Source: Brachypodium distachyon
Taxonomy: Eukaryota; Streptophyta; Magnoliopsida; Poales; Poaceae
Length of the DNA: 64,000 bases
NCBI RefSeq assembly: GCF_000005505.3
Contig: NC_016133.3
Coordinates: forward strand, 46,031,237 to 46,095,236
Direction: 5' to 3'
Position numbers and translations under genes: made by a program. The notes under the pieces are model-generated. The model ran no database searches and was not told the DNA's origin. It saw only the letters and a program-made list of their open reading frames with translations. This document shows positions 1 through 11,651 of the stretch, piece by piece; position 1 is the first letter of the stretch; each line of letters opens with the position of its first letter.

Positions 1-521
1 AGTTTATGTGCAGCAACGCTGGAACTACAAGGTGGCCGGGCGATCCGGAGGAACCACAAGAAGCTGCAGCACGTCTGCTAAAGAAGACTAGCTTGAAACA
101 AGAAGTCAAGAACAGTGGCAGAGAACGGCTAAGCGCTCATATTATTAGGCCCGGGACCTTCCGGTGTGGTTTTCACGTTTGATAATGCTAGGTACACTGC
201 CAGATCACTCTAGAACGCAAGAATTGAAAAACAGAAACCCATGTTGCGAGAGTGGACGATCACCGGGTTGTTCCGTGCGCGTGGCCATTTTGCTTGTGCA
301 GCTCCGCTCGTCTCAATTTAGGCATGACTACTCCAGAAACCAAGTTCGGGGCTTTTGACCAATACAAGGTGGCCGCGCAGCCTCGACTAGTGTTTAGCTG
401 GCCGAGCTGGTGTGACGACATGGTAATAGATCTCCTGGCAAGTGGAGGCACGTCACGGGATCAATCAATCCACAAGTTCTACCCTTGATCGAGCTAAACA
501 CAACCAGTCAAGATAACATAT
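1..521. other. Left flank, no gene recognised
   Basis: I see no conserved protein, RNA gene or repeat structure here. The short open frames on both strands have no recognisable domain. The last five bases (517-521, CATAT) are the left target-site duplication of element A and recur at 52377-52381. Confidence 0.6.
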
Positions 522-999
522 TGTCGAGGGATGACTCCACGTAGGGTCATGACGACATATATTAGTCGGGATAACAAGAGCAAAGCCGGTGTAAGCAAAG
601 ACGCCGGCATCTTTGAGCCCACTTAATAACAGGCCAGCATAACAAAATTATGCCGGCATATCTATCTTTTCTTATATGATTGCAGGATAAACATGAGCTA
701 CCTGATGTCGGCTAAGGCCGGGATGCGCCAACGGTCTTATCCTGGGCACATGGTGCAAAGTAAAGCAGCGCTCCCTTTATGATGGAAAAGCAGTCATTGC
801 TCACGTCACTGTGCCAAGCGACTGCACAATGACGCGCCGTAGAAGGACTGATGACGAAGGCTGGGACGTGGCTACAGTGTGCGCCGCCTGGCAGTACGAA
901 AAGCACAAAACTTCATTGTCCCCTCCTGGACAATCTGGAGGGGACCATGGGGCGTACCCAGCGGGCCCGATGGTAGGTACGGTTTGCTTTTGGTCCAAT

Positions 1000-1619
1000 T
1001 GTTGGAACAGCACTTGTGAGCTCCCTTCTTCTACCTTGGGTTGCCTCTCACAGCTCACAAGTAGTATGCACAAAAGAACACAAGAGACAAGTAGTTTTCT
1101 TTTTTTTGCCACCAGCTGCCTCACGCAGCCAGTTCTTTTCTTCTCTTTTTTCATCTCGATTACACGCCTTAAATAGCCACCTAGTAGCATGCATGTAGGC
1201 AACAACCTGCCCACGTCTCCTGCGTACCCACTCACCGGCTAACTAGGTCCATCACTAATTCTAATGCATGCATGTAAAACTAGTTAGCTAACCTGACCAA
1301 ATCACTCGGCAAGGCATAACTAAGTACTAGTAGCATGCAACGACTAGCTACTTATCCGGCCAAGTCGCTCGGCCTACCGCAGCACCAGTGACTACTTGTT
1401 CAGCAGCTTCACGCGCCTGACCGCATCCCACGGCTCGACGGCATCTCGCCTCCGTGTTGCATCGCACAACACCTCTGGGCATCTCACCTTCACGTTCTTC
1501 TAGCTGAAAACTTCGCCGGACTCAGCTCGCATGCATCGCACGATGCTCGCTGAACACCTAACTACATGCATGAACAAAAAACTAAACATGCTGATACAAA
1601 GATCAAGATTAAGCTAACA
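1000..1619 (+). mobile_element. H: probable solo Copia-type LTR inside the 5' LTR of A
   Basis: This block is absent from the matching point of the 3' LTR (52050, GGTCCACATGTCAG). Its ends, TGTTGGAACAGC and GCTAACA, are the inverted TGTTRG...CYAACA termini usual for Copia LTRs. No clean target duplication is visible (CCAAT on the left, ACATG on the right), so a small deletion or a different mechanism is possible. It was gained after A inserted, because the other LTR lacks it. Confidence 0.45.
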
Positions 1620-1644
1620 ACATGTCAGCGTGACACCAGCGGCC

Positions 1645-1653
1645 TATAAATAG
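1645..1653 (+). promoter_or_regulatory. TATA box of the A 5' LTR
   Basis: TATAAATAG, repeated at the equivalent place in the 3' LTR (52073-52081). It lies about 300 bp before the LTR end, a normal position for the U3/R boundary. Confidence 0.7.
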
Positions 1654-1955
1654 AAGCACCACTCCTCCTGTGTGAGGGGTTCCTTCACGTAGCCATCTAG
1701 AGCTTTTCTTTCTTCTTCTTCCTCCTCAAAAAACAGATCAAGGAGCACCATTGTAGCCCTTTGTATCTCGGGTAATACAACAAAGCAGGAGTATGAGCTT
1801 TACCTCGTCTAGAGGGCTCCGAAACTGGTTAAACACTGCGTGTTCTTATACTGTGCGTGGTTCAAATCCCGTCCTCCCTCCTCCGGTTCCTCCTTCGTCC
1901 ATCGGCCCCATCTTAGGCCATCCCATGGCATCTGCCGTGACACCACCACGACAGT

Positions 1956-1973
1956 TGGCGCCCACCGTGGGGC
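1956..1973 (+). other. Primer-binding site of A
   Basis: TGGCGCCCACCGTGGGGC begins two bases after the 5' LTR. It is not the initiator-Met PBS (TGGTATCAGAGC) seen in B and C. Another tRNA whose 3' end is GGCGCCA is expected, but I have not identified it. Confidence 0.7.
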
Positions 1974-4684
1974 CAGCAGCGGTGCTGGCTGGAGTTTTCA
2001 TCCGGACGGGAAGCTTCCTCGTCATCGGAGAGCGGGTCGTCTTTGGTTTGGTCCAGAGATTCGGCTCTCTAGGCTTCGTCAACAACAACACAGGTTGCTT
2101 CAACAACGCGCCGCTTCCCTGCACAGGCCGTTTCATCAACTTCGGCATGCATGAGGACTATGTCGCCACTGACAATCCTTGCAGGTATCCCGAGCAGGTT
2201 GTGGTAGCCGAAGATCCTCCAGCTGTCTGCACGGTCCGCGGCTGGCATGTCAACTACCCCGCCGACCATGTGGAAATCATGGTGACCGCTCATGGCGGCG
2301 CCGCTGGCAAGGGCGCGGCAGAGAGCGCCGCACTCCTAAGCAAATCTGGCAAAACGACGAAGTTTCCAATTGAGAAGCCGGAGAACATCGCTGCTCAAGC
2401 CGGCACGTCCACTGTGCCGGCAAAGCCGACTCAGCTCCAGGCCACCATCGAAAGGCTAACCTTGCCGGTAGCACCAAACGCCAACTCGGCCAAGCTGTAG
2501 ACTGAGCTGGAGTTGGAACGCCAGAAACTGTTGCAGGAAGCTGTCGACGTGGCTCGCGCTCGGCAAGAGCTCGAGATTTCGCTCCGTGAATATAACAAAG
2601 CTCATGGCCTCAATTCCACTGCAGTGCTTAACCCCAGCCGAGTTGGAGAAGTGCATAATCGTGGCAGAAACCTGAACGCCGAGATAGCTAGGGATGGCAG
2701 GGCAATACCCGCTATGTCGGCAAGTTTTGCATCGGCACTAAAGCCGAAATATATCACCCCTGTTAAGAACCTCAGGGCAGCCGAGGCTGCAGCAGAAGAG
2801 TTGCCGAATCTCACGGGAGAGGCGCTCCGACTGCAGTAGTTGCGTGTGAAGGAGTTGCTCCGCACGGCTAACGAGCAACACTAGGCGTACATGAGGTTGC
2901 ACGGCAAGCCCGGTGCATCCCAGATCATTCACTCGGCCGTGGGCGCTGACGGCCGGGCCGACAAGCAAGCTTTTTCACCTGGTGGCAGATGAGACAAGAG
3001 TGTCAATTCAGGCTGAGACAAGCGGCTAGAGCGTCATGATCCGGCATTGGCTGAGAAGCAAATGGTTAGGAGAGTCGATGACGGCCAAAGTGGTCTGCGT
3101 CTTGGCAACAATCGCCGAGACCCACAAGAGCGTCATTTGGCTGGTCATGGACGCCAACCTTGGGGTCCGGCGCCCAATACTGCTGCAGGTCAGCAGGGTG
3201 CCGGGCAGAACCCCCTGTATCAAGGTGAAGATCGCAGGCAAGACCATTACGATGAGGGATACTCGGCCATGGGAGATGAAGGTTATCTCAGGCGAGAATG
3301 TGACAATGTCGGCCCACTTGGAGCCCGAGTGGAAAACAGGCAAGTGTTGCCGCTAGATGCCCGACATCGGCTCGACAGAATCTATCTGTCGGAACTTCTG
3401 GAAGAGCAAGGCCCTCCGGGACTGTGTTGTTTCGTTCACCGGATCATGAGAGAGACACCAACCCAGGGTTTCCAGCTACCCAGGGCTACGAGAACGTATG
3501 ACGGCAGCACAAAGCCGGAAGATTGGTTGGAAGACTATGTCACTGCAGTGCATGTGGCAGGCGGCAATCGCAGATGGGTTGTACGTTATGTACCCAAGAT
3601 GCTGGTAGGGCCAGCCAGGATCTGGCTGAACAATCTGCCGGAAGGCAGCATCAATTGCTGGATAGACTTTGAAGAAGTTTTTCTCAGCAATTTCACCAGC
3701 ACCTACAAGAGGCCTAAACGCCCTTAGCAGCTGTCCATGTGCAAGCAAAGGGACAATGAGACCGACCGAGATTACCTCACAAGATGGAACAACCTCCGCA
3801 ACTCCTGTGAAGGGATAGTGGAGTCACACACAATAGCATGGTTTGCCCAAGGGTGCCGGCATGGCAGCATGTTGTGGCAGAAGCTGCAGAGGGAAATGCC
3901 AGCCACTTTGTCCGAGATGATCAAGATTGCCGACATGTATGCATTGGGTGATCCGACTCAGCCATCGCTGATGCCCACAGAGCCGCAAAGAGAGCAGCCG
4001 ACATACAACCCTGCCAGGGCATTCCGGAGGAATGATCATCAAGATCATCGGAACAAGAGAAGGGACGACAGGCCGGATTACCGGTATGGGCCAGTCCATG
4101 TCGCGGCTATTCAAGATCAACCTGATGCCGGTCCTGGCCAGTGTCAGAAGACTGGAAATCAGCAGTGGGCCAAGAAAGGAGAGCAGAAGAAGCCCTGACA
4201 AGATAAGAAGAAGTATACGTTCGAGATGATGCTGGATCAGCCTTGTCGTTTCTACATGACCAATCCTAGCAAACCGGCGAATCATACAACCCGACAATGC
4301 AGCTGGATGCAGCGGGCCGAGAAGGGTGAGGCAAGTCGGCTGCCTCCTCCTCCGCCGCTCACAGGCGCCAATGCACAGATTCAGGGACCCCCTCCGGCGA
4401 ACAATGCTGTCAATCAGGTGGAAGACCAAGGCATCCCGGAATATGCCGGAAGAAACGAGTACAAGGAGCATCACCAGCGCTACATGATCTTTATCACGGA
4501 GCCGAACGACAAGCAGAGCCAGCACAGGCGTGAGATGGAAGTCAACGTTGTTATGCCGGCAGTACCGAAATTCATGTACTGGTCAGAACATGAGCTCTGT
4601 TGGAACCGGGCAGATCATCCTAAGGTCATGTCGAATCCTGGTGGTTATGCTCTGGTGGTCGACCCGACGCTCATTGGGCCTGAC
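1974..4684 (+). pseudogene. Gag of element A, decayed by in-frame stops
   Basis: One reading frame (codons starting at positions congruent to 2 mod 3) carries recognisable gag from the PBS to the Copia B insertion. The Retrotrans_gag core lies at about 3440-3960 (segments DGSTKPEDWLEDY and QLSMCKQRDNETDRDYLTRW), followed by a basic stretch and a CX3-H/C knuckle-like segment (4244-4300). Stops in this frame include 2498 (TAG), 2837 (TAG), 2881 (TAG), 3725 (TAG) and 4196 (TGA). Most read as CAG-to-TAG changes, and the frame continues normally after each. The start codon is not certain; open reading continues upstream into the LTR. The product would have formed the capsid. It is not functional as it stands. 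Confidence 0.8.
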
Positions 4685-4689
4685 ATCAA

Positions 4690-6387
4690 TGTTGGAAATA
4701 TGCCCTAGAGGCAATAATAAATTTGTTATTATCATATTTCATTGTTCTTGATAAATGTTTATTGCCCATGCTATAATTGTATTGATTGGAAACTCAAATA
4801 CATGTGTGGATAAATAAACAAATACCGTGTCCCTAATACGCCTCTACTGGATTAGCTCGTTGATTAAAGATGGTTAAGGTTTCCTAACCATAGACATGTG
4901 TTGTCATTTAATAACGAGATCATATCATTAGGAGAATGATGTGATGGACAGACCCAAACCTAAACATAGCTTTTGATCGTGTCACTTAAGTTTAAGTTGC
5001 TTATGTTTTATTATGTCAAGTATTATTTCTTTAGACCATGAGATCATGCCACTCCCTAGTACCGGAAGAATACTTTGTGGGCATCAACCGTCATCTCGTA
5101 ACTGGGTGATCATAAAGGTGTTTTTCAGGTATCCCAGAAGGTGCTTGTTGGGTTGTATGGATCAAGACTGGGATTTGTCACTCCTTGTGACGGAGAGATA
5201 TCTCTGGGCCCTCTCGGTAATATAACATCCTAATGAGCTTGCAAGCATGCGACTAATGTGTTTAGTTGCGGGGTTATTATATTACGGAACGAGTAAAGAG
5301 AACTTGCCGGTAACGAGATTAAACTAGGTATGGCGATACCGACGATCAAATCTCGGGCAAGTAATATATCGCGAGACAAAGAGAATTGGATACTGGATTA
5401 ATTGAATCCTCGACATAGTGGTTCAACCGATGAGATCTTCGTGGAATATGTGGGAACTATTATGGACATCCAGGTCCCGCTATTGGTTATTGATATTTGA
5501 TCATGTCCACATGTTCTTGAACCCGTAGGGTCACACACTTAACATTTCATGTTGCTTGGGTTAGATGAGATAAATGATGATGATATCGAATTATGATTCG
5601 GAGTCTTGGATGGGATCCTAGACGCAACGAGGAGCTCCGGAATGTTCCGGAGATAAAGATTTATATATGGAAAGTTGTTTTCAGGGTTTTGGAAAGTTTG
5701 GAATATTTCCCGGTTTTGACCGGAAAGCTTCTAGAAGGTTCCGGAGGGATCCGAAGGGTTCCACCTTGAGGCCCATCTATCCCTGGGCTAAATGGGCCTG
5801 TGAGGGAGCACCCTGGCCTTAATGGGCCGAGGGGCTAGCCCACAAGGCCCATGCGGCCAGGAGGAGAGTCCTGGCCGCATGAGAGTCCTGGCCGCCGGAG
5901 AGTCCTGGCCACGGGATAGTCCTGGCCGGCCACGCCTCCTCTACCCCTATATAAATAGAAGGGGGGGCAAGGGAGAGAGACACCCCAAAAGCTTTCAGTT
6001 GGATCTCTCTCCCCTGAGCCCTCCTCTCCTCCTCTTCTCACACGCACGGTGTAGCCCTGCCCGTGAGAATATTCGCCATAGTCACCACGCCGTCGTGCTG
6101 CCGGGATCTCGTCTACCTCTCCCTCTCGCTTGCTGGATCGAGGAAGGAGGAGACAACGTGAAGCTGAACGTGTGGATACCAAGGAGGTGCTGTCCGTTCG
6201 GCACTGAGATTGATCTCATTGAAAGTTCCACTACACCAACAACGATCTCGTGATCGTAACGCTTAGCGGTCTACGAGGGTATGGTGTTCATGATCCCTCT
6301 CGTTACATACATCTAGTATATATATTCTTGGGTTTTCTTCCGCACTTCTCGGAGGAAATTTTTGTTTCCTATGCAACGAACCTAACA
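4690..6387 (+). repeat. B 5' LTR
   Basis: 1,698 bp, TG...CA. It contains a TATA box (5948-5958) and, just upstream, three tandem 17-bp units built on GAGAGTCCTGGCC (about 5864-5915); the 3' LTR has four. The LTR ends next to the PBS. Open frames inside it (for example 5822-6253) recur in the 3' LTR and are not genes. Confidence 0.95.
5948..5958 (+). promoter_or_regulatory. TATA box of the B 5' LTR
   Basis: TATATAAATAG, identical in the 3' LTR at 12927-12937. It should drive the genomic transcript of B, with initiation about 30 bp downstream. Confidence 0.75.
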
Positions 6388-6388
6388 G

Positions 6389-6400
6389 TGGTATCAGAGC
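6389..6400 (+). other. B primer-binding site (initiator Met tRNA)
   Basis: TGGTATCAGAGC, one base after the 5' LTR. It is the standard complement of the initiator-Met tRNA 3' end used by plant Copia elements. Confidence 0.95.
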
Positions 6401-7646
6401 TAGATCTATGCGTAGATGTTTTGTACGAGTAGAACACAATTTAGTTGTGGGCGTTGATGTTCATATTGCTACCTCCTTTGTGCACTATCGGATTTTGCGG
6501 GATAGTGGGATGAAGCGGCTCGGACCAACCTTACTTGTCTTCGCACAAGAGACCGGTTCCGCAATTAACATGCACATTGTATTGCATAAGGCGGCTGGCG
6601 GGTGTCTGTCTCTCCCACTATAGTTGAAATCTGATTTGCAATGGGAGGCCTATATGGTTAATAAGCAATTTGTGTATCACCGTTGTGGCTTTTGCGTAAG
6701 TAAGAACGGTTCTTTTAGTGCAGCCCCTAAAGCCACGTAAAACATGTAACAACAAAGTAGAAGCGTCTAACTTGTTTTTGCAGGGGCATGTGATGTGGTA
6801 TGCCCCAAGATATGATATAATATATTTGATGTATGAGATGATCATGTTTTGTAATATTTCACGACTTGCATGTCGATGAGTTTGGCACCCGGCAGGAGCC
6901 GTATGGTTGTCTCATTAATTATTGTATGACCTTCGTATCAATGATTTAATCGCCATGTAATTGCTTTACTTTATCGCTAGTAGTAGCAATAGTCGTAGTA
7001 GCAATAGTTGGTGGAGGCAACTATACATGACGCCCGAGGACCTAGGCGCCATGCTGGTGATGATGGAGATCGTGCCCATGCTTTGGAGATGGAGATCAAA
7101 GGCACACGAAGAGAAGACCATATCATGTCACATTATTTATGCATGTGATGTTTATCCCTTTTATGCATCTTATTTTGCTTAGTTGACGGTAGCATTATAA
7201 GATGATCCCTCATTGTTAATATCAAGATAATAATGTGTTCTCCCTTAGTATGCACCGTTGCAAAAGTTCGTCGTTTTGAAGCACCACGTGATGATCGGGT
7301 GTTATAAACTCTACGTTCGCATACAACGGGTGTAAGCCAGTTTTACACATGCAGGAATACTTTGGTTAACTTGACGAGCCTAGCATGTACAGACATGGCC
7401 TCGGGACACAAGGAACCAAAAGGTTAAACATGAGTCATATGAATGATGTGATCAACATGCTGATGTTTACCATTGAAGCTACTCCATCTCACGTGATGAT
7501 CGGACTTGGTGTAGTGGATTTGGATCATGTGTCACTAAACAACCCGAGGGATGTTGTTTTTAGTGGGAGTTCATTAGTAATTTGATTAGCTTGAACTTAT
7601 TATCATGAACTTAGTCTAATTGCCTTTGCAAATATGCTGTAGATCA
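6401..7646 (+). other. B untranslated leader
   Basis: About 1.25 kb between PBS and gag. Only short open frames with no recognisable domain occur. In this family the leader is long and is presumed to hold dimerisation and packaging signals; nothing specific can be read from the sequence. Confidence 0.6.
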
Positions 7647-10600
7647 ATGGCTCGTACTACGTTCAATATGAATACTCTCCTAGAGAAAGATAAACTAAAG
7701 TCCAATGGAAGTAACTTTACGGACTGGTTCCGGAATGTGAGGATTATCCTCGAAGCTGCCAAAAAGGCTTATGTTTTTGATGCAGCGCTTGGTGCAGAAC
7801 CCGCAGCAACTGAGTCTGCTGACGTTAGGAACGTTTGGCTGACTCAATCTGAGGACCACAATGTAGTTAGGTGCGGCCTCTTGCTTGGTATGGAACCTGA
7901 GCTCCAAAAGCGTTTTGAGCACCACTCGGCATATGCTATGATTGGGGAACTGAATACTTTATTTCAGACCCAAGCCCGTGCGGAGAGGTATGATGCCTCC
8001 GAAAGGTTCTTTAACTGCAAGATGGAGGAGAACAGCTCCGTTAGCGAGCACGTGCTCAGAATGTCTGGGTACGCCGACCGCCTGAGACAACTGGGAATTG
8101 AGATTCCTAATGAATTAGGCATTGACCGGGTTCTTCAGTCACTACCACCTAGCTATAAAAGTTTTGTGGTGAACTACAATATGCAAGGGATGGATAGGAC
8201 ACTTCCTCAGCTCCTCGCGATGTTAAAAACCGCGGAGGTGGAAATCAAAAAGGAGCATCAAGTGTTGATGGTCAATAAGACCACCAGTTTCAAGAAGGCA
8301 AAGGGTAAGAAGGGAAATTTCAAGAAGGGTGGCAAAACTGTTGCCACTCCCGCGAAGAAGCCCAAATCTGGATCTAAGCCGGATACTGAGTGCTTCTACT
8401 GCAAGGGGACTGGCCACTGGAAGCGTAACTGCCCCAAGTACTTGGCAGATAAGAAGGCTGGCAACGTCAAAGGTATATTTGATATACATGTTATTGATGT
8501 GTACCTTACTAGTACTCGTAGTAGCACCTGGGTATTTGATACTGGTTCAGTTGCTCACATTTGTAACTCGAAACAGGAGCTACAGAATAAACGAAGACTA
8601 GCAAGAGATGAGGTGACTATGCGCGTCGGGAATGGATCAAAAGTTGATGTGATCGCCGTCGGCACGCTCCCTCTACATTTATCTTCGGGATTAGTTTTAA
8701 ACCTTAGTAATTGTTATTTGGTGCCTGCGTTGAGCATGAACATTATATCAAGATCTTGTTTAATGCAAGACGGTTATTCATTTAAATCAGAGAATAATGG
8801 TTGTTCGATTTATATGAGTAATATCTTTTATGGTCATGCACCACTTGTGAATGGTTTATTTCTATTAAGTCTCGATAGTAGTGACACACATATTCATAAT
8901 GTTAATGCCAAAAGGTGCAAAGTGGATAATGATAGTTCAACATATTTGTGGCACTGCCGTCTAGGTCATATTGGTATAAAACGTATGAAGAAACTCCATT
9001 CTGATGGACTACTTGAATCACTTGATTTTGAATCATTTGATACATGTGAACCATGCCTCATGGGTAAGATGACTAGAACCCCGTTTTCAGGCATAATGGA
9101 ACGGGCCAGTGACTTGTTGGAGATCATACATACTGATGTGTGCGGACCAATGAGTGTTACAACGTGCGGTGGATATCGTTACTTCCTAACCTTCACAGAT
9201 GACTTGAGTAGATATGGGTATATTTACTTAATGAAAAACAAGTCTGAGACATTTGAAAAATTCAAGGAATTTCAGAATGAAGTGGAGAATCATCGTAACA
9301 AGAAAATTAAATTTCTACGATCGGATCGTGGAGGTGAATATTTGAGTTACGAGTTTGGCACGCATTTAAGACAATGTGGAATTGTTTCACAACTTACGCC
9401 GCCTGGAACACCACAACGCAATGGTGTGTCCGAACGTCGTAATCGTACTTTATTGGATATGGTACGGTCTATGATGTCTCTTACTGATTTGCCACTGTCG
9501 TTTTGGGGTTATGCATTAGAGACAGCCGCATTCACTTTAAATAGGGCACCATCTAAATCCGTTGAAACGACACCGTATGAATTATGGTTTGGCAAGAAAC
9601 CTAAGCTGTCCTTTCTTAAAGTTTGGGGATGCGAAGCTTATGTAAAAAGGCTACAACCTGATAAGCTTGAACCCAAGTCGGAAAAATGCGTCTTCATAGG
9701 ATACCCTAAAGAAACAATTGGGTACACCTTCTATCACAGATCCGAAGGAAAAGTGTTTGTCGCTAAGAACGGGTCTTTTCTAGAGAAGGAGTTTCTCTCG
9801 AAAGAAGTGAGTGGGAGGAAGGTAGAGCTCGATGAGGTTATTGAACCTTCTCTCGAATTTGAGTGTATCGCAGCACCAGAAACTGTTCCCGTGCATCCTG
9901 CATCAGCTAGAGAGGAAGCTAATGATAATGATCATGAAGTTTTGAATGAGACAACTACTGAACTTCGCAAGTCGACAAGAACACGTAATACTCCTGAGTG
10001 GTACAATGTTCGTGTCATGAATGTCATGTTGTTGGACAACAATGAACCTGCGAATTATGAGGAAGCGATGATGAGCCCAGACTCCGAAAAATGGTTAGAA
10101 GCCATGAAATCCGAAATGGGATCCATGTATGAAAACCAAGTATGGACTTTGGTAGACTTACCGAATGACCGAAAGGCCGTTGAGAACAAATGGATTTTCA
10201 AGAAGAAAACAGATGCTGATGGAAATGTTACCGTCTATAAAGCTCGACTTGTCGCAAAAGGTTTTCGACAAATTCAAGGAGTTGACTACGATGAGACTTT
10301 CTCACCCGTAGCGATGCTAAAGTCTGTTCGGATTATGTTAGCAATTGCTGCATTTTTCGATTACGAAATCTGGCAGATGGATGTCAAAACCGCGTTCCTT
10401 AATGGTCACATTGAGGAAGAGTTATACATGGTTCAGCCCAAAGGTTTTGTCAATCCTAAGGATGCTAATAAGGTATGCAAACTTCAGCGTTCCATTTATG
10501 GGCTGAAGCAAGCATCTCGGAGTTGGAATCTCCGTTTTGATAAGGTGATCAAAGGGTTTGGATTTGTCCAAACTCACGGAGAAGCTTGTATTTACAAGAA

Positions 10601-11618
10601 AGTGAGTGGGAGCTCTGTAGCATTTCTAATACTGTATGTGGATGACATATTGCTGATTGGGAATGATATAGAACTTCTTAAAAGTGTTAAAGACTATTTG
10701 AATAAAAGTTTTTCAATGAAAGACCTTGGTGAAGCAGCTTACATATTAGGCATCAAGATTTATAGAGATAGATCAAGACGCCTGATAGGACTTACACAAA
10801 GTACATACCTTGACAAAGTTTTGAAAAGGTTCAAAATGGATCAAGCAAAGAAAGGGTTCTTGCCCATGTTGCAAGGTAAGATATTGAGTAAGACTCAGTG
10901 TCCAGCTTCGGCAGAAGATAGAGAAAAGATGAATAGTATCCCCTATGCCTCAGCCATAGGCTCTATTATGTATGCCATGCTGTGTACTAGACCAGACGTG
11001 TGTCATGCTGTTAGTTTGACTAGCAGGTACCAAAGTGATCCAGGAGTGGAACACTGGACAGCAGTTAAGAATATCCTTAAGTACCTAAAAAGGACTAAAG
11101 AAATGTTTCTCGTTTATGGAGGTGACGAACAGCTCGTCGTAAAGGGTTACGTCGATGCTAGTTTTGACACTGATCCGGATGACTCTAAGTCTCAATCCGG
11201 ATACGTATTTATTTTGAATGGTGGTGCAGTTAGCTGGAGGAGTTCCAAGCAGAGCGTTGTGGCAGCATCAACAACTGAAGCGGAATATGTGGCTGCTTCA
11301 GAAGCGGCACAGGAAGGAGTTTGGATGAAGGAGTTCATATCTGACCTTGGTGTGGTTCCGAGTGCGTTGGATCCCATGGACATCTATTGTGACAACACTG
11401 GTGCCATAGCCAACGCCAAGGAGCCGAGGTCTCACAAGAATTCCAAGCATATTAAACGCCGGTTTCACACTATTCGTGAATATGTCAAGGATGGTGACAT
11501 AAAGATTTGCAAAGTACATACGGATCTGAATGTCGCAGACCCGTTGACTAAACCTCTTCCACGAGCAAAACATGATCAACACCAAGACTCCATGGGTGTT
11601 AGATTTATTACAATGTAA
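7647..11618 (+). CDS. B gag-pol polyprotein, intact
   Basis: A single uninterrupted frame of about 1,323 aa. I choose the ATG at 7647 (MARTTFN), the usual gag start for this family; an in-frame ATG nine codons upstream (7620) is less likely. Domains in order: UBN2-type gag (about 20-200), CCHC knuckle CFYCKGTGHWKRNC (249-262), aspartic protease DTGS (298), GAG-pre-integrase HX..HX..CX2C (about 430-490), integrase D497/D560/E596 with DD35E spacing, Copia RT with YVDD (997-1000), and RNase H (D1170 onward) ending in a conserved DPLTKPLPR segment. All catalytic residues I can check are present. The protein would be cleaved to make virus-like particles and integrate cDNA. The frame is competent, but expression is unknown. 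Confidence 0.95.
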   Translation: MARTTFNMNTLLEKDKLKSNGSNFTDWFRNVRIILEAAKKAYVFDAALGAEPAATESADVRNVWLTQSEDHNVVRCGLLLGMEPELQKRFEHHSAYAMIGELNTLFQTQARAERYDASERFFNCKMEENSSVSEHVLRMSGYADRLRQLGIEIPNELGIDRVLQSLPPSYKSFVVNYNMQGMDRTLPQLLAMLKTAEVEIKKEHQVLMVNKTTSFKKAKGKKGNFKKGGKTVATPAKKPKSGSKPDTECFYCKGTGHWKRNCPKYLADKKAGNVKGIFDIHVIDVYLTSTRSSTWVFDTGSVAHICNSKQELQNKRRLARDEVTMRVGNGSKVDVIAVGTLPLHLSSGLVLNLSNCYLVPALSMNIISRSCLMQDGYSFKSENNGCSIYMSNIFYGHAPLVNGLFLLSLDSSDTHIHNVNAKRCKVDNDSSTYLWHCRLGHIGIKRMKKLHSDGLLESLDFESFDTCEPCLMGKMTRTPFSGIMERASDLLEIIHTDVCGPMSVTTCGGYRYFLTFTDDLSRYGYIYLMKNKSETFEKFKEFQNEVENHRNKKIKFLRSDRGGEYLSYEFGTHLRQCGIVSQLTPPGTPQRNGVSERRNRTLLDMVRSMMSLTDLPLSFWGYALETAAFTLNRAPSKSVETTPYELWFGKKPKLSFLKVWGCEAYVKRLQPDKLEPKSEKCVFIGYPKETIGYTFYHRSEGKVFVAKNGSFLEKEFLSKEVSGRKVELDEVIEPSLEFECIAAPETVPVHPASAREEANDNDHEVLNETTTELRKSTRTRNTPEWYNVRVMNVMLLDNNEPANYEEAMMSPDSEKWLEAMKSEMGSMYENQVWTLVDLPNDRKAVENKWIFKKKTDADGNVTVYKARLVAKGFRQIQGVDYDETFSPVAMLKSVRIMLAIAAFFDYEIWQMDVKTAFLNGHIEEELYMVQPKGFVNPKDANKVCKLQRSIYGLKQASRSWNLRFDKVIKGFGFVQTHGEACIYKKVSGSSVAFLILYVDDILLIGNDIELLKSVKDYLNKSFSMKDLGEAAYILGIKIYRDRSRRLIGLTQSTYLDKVLKRFKMDQAKKGFLPMLQGKILSKTQCPASAEDREKMNSIPYASAIGSIMYAMLCTRPDVCHAVSLTSRYQSDPGVEHWTAVKNILKYLKRTKEMFLVYGGDEQLVVKGYVDASFDTDPDDSKSQSGYVFILNGGAVSWRSSKQSVVAASTTEAEYVAASEAAQEGVWMKEFISDLGVVPSALDPMDIYCDNTGAIANAKEPRSHKNSKHIKRRFHTIREYVKDGDIKICKVHTDLNVADPLTKPLPRAKHDQHQDSMGVRFITM

Positions 11619-11640
11619 ACTAGATTATTGACTCTAGTGC

Positions 11641-11651
11641 AAGTGGGAGAC
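11641..11651 (+). other. B polypurine tract
   Basis: AAGTGGGAGAC lies directly before the 3' LTR. It is the plus-strand priming site typical of this family. Confidence 0.8.

Larger units (their letters stand above)
522..1953 (+). repeat. Element A 5' LTR (interrupted by H)
   Basis: It aligns along its length with 51542-52376 except for about 620 extra bases at 1000-1619. It starts TGTCGAGGG and ends ...CCACGACA, directly before the primer-binding site. Without the extra block it is about 812 bp, against 835 bp for the 3' LTR. The two copies differ by many substitutions and by a duplicated stretch in the 3' copy (51640-51690). Confidence 0.9.

Noticed and set aside
801..1235. 144-aa minus-strand open frame
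   Set aside because: It crosses the boundary of insertion H in the A LTR, has no domain, and its LTR part is only repeat sequence.
5822..6253. Open frames on both strands in the B 5' LTR (also at 12813-13232)
   Set aside because: Repeated in both LTRs, span TATA and R/U5 sequence, and change length with the 17-bp units; not genes.
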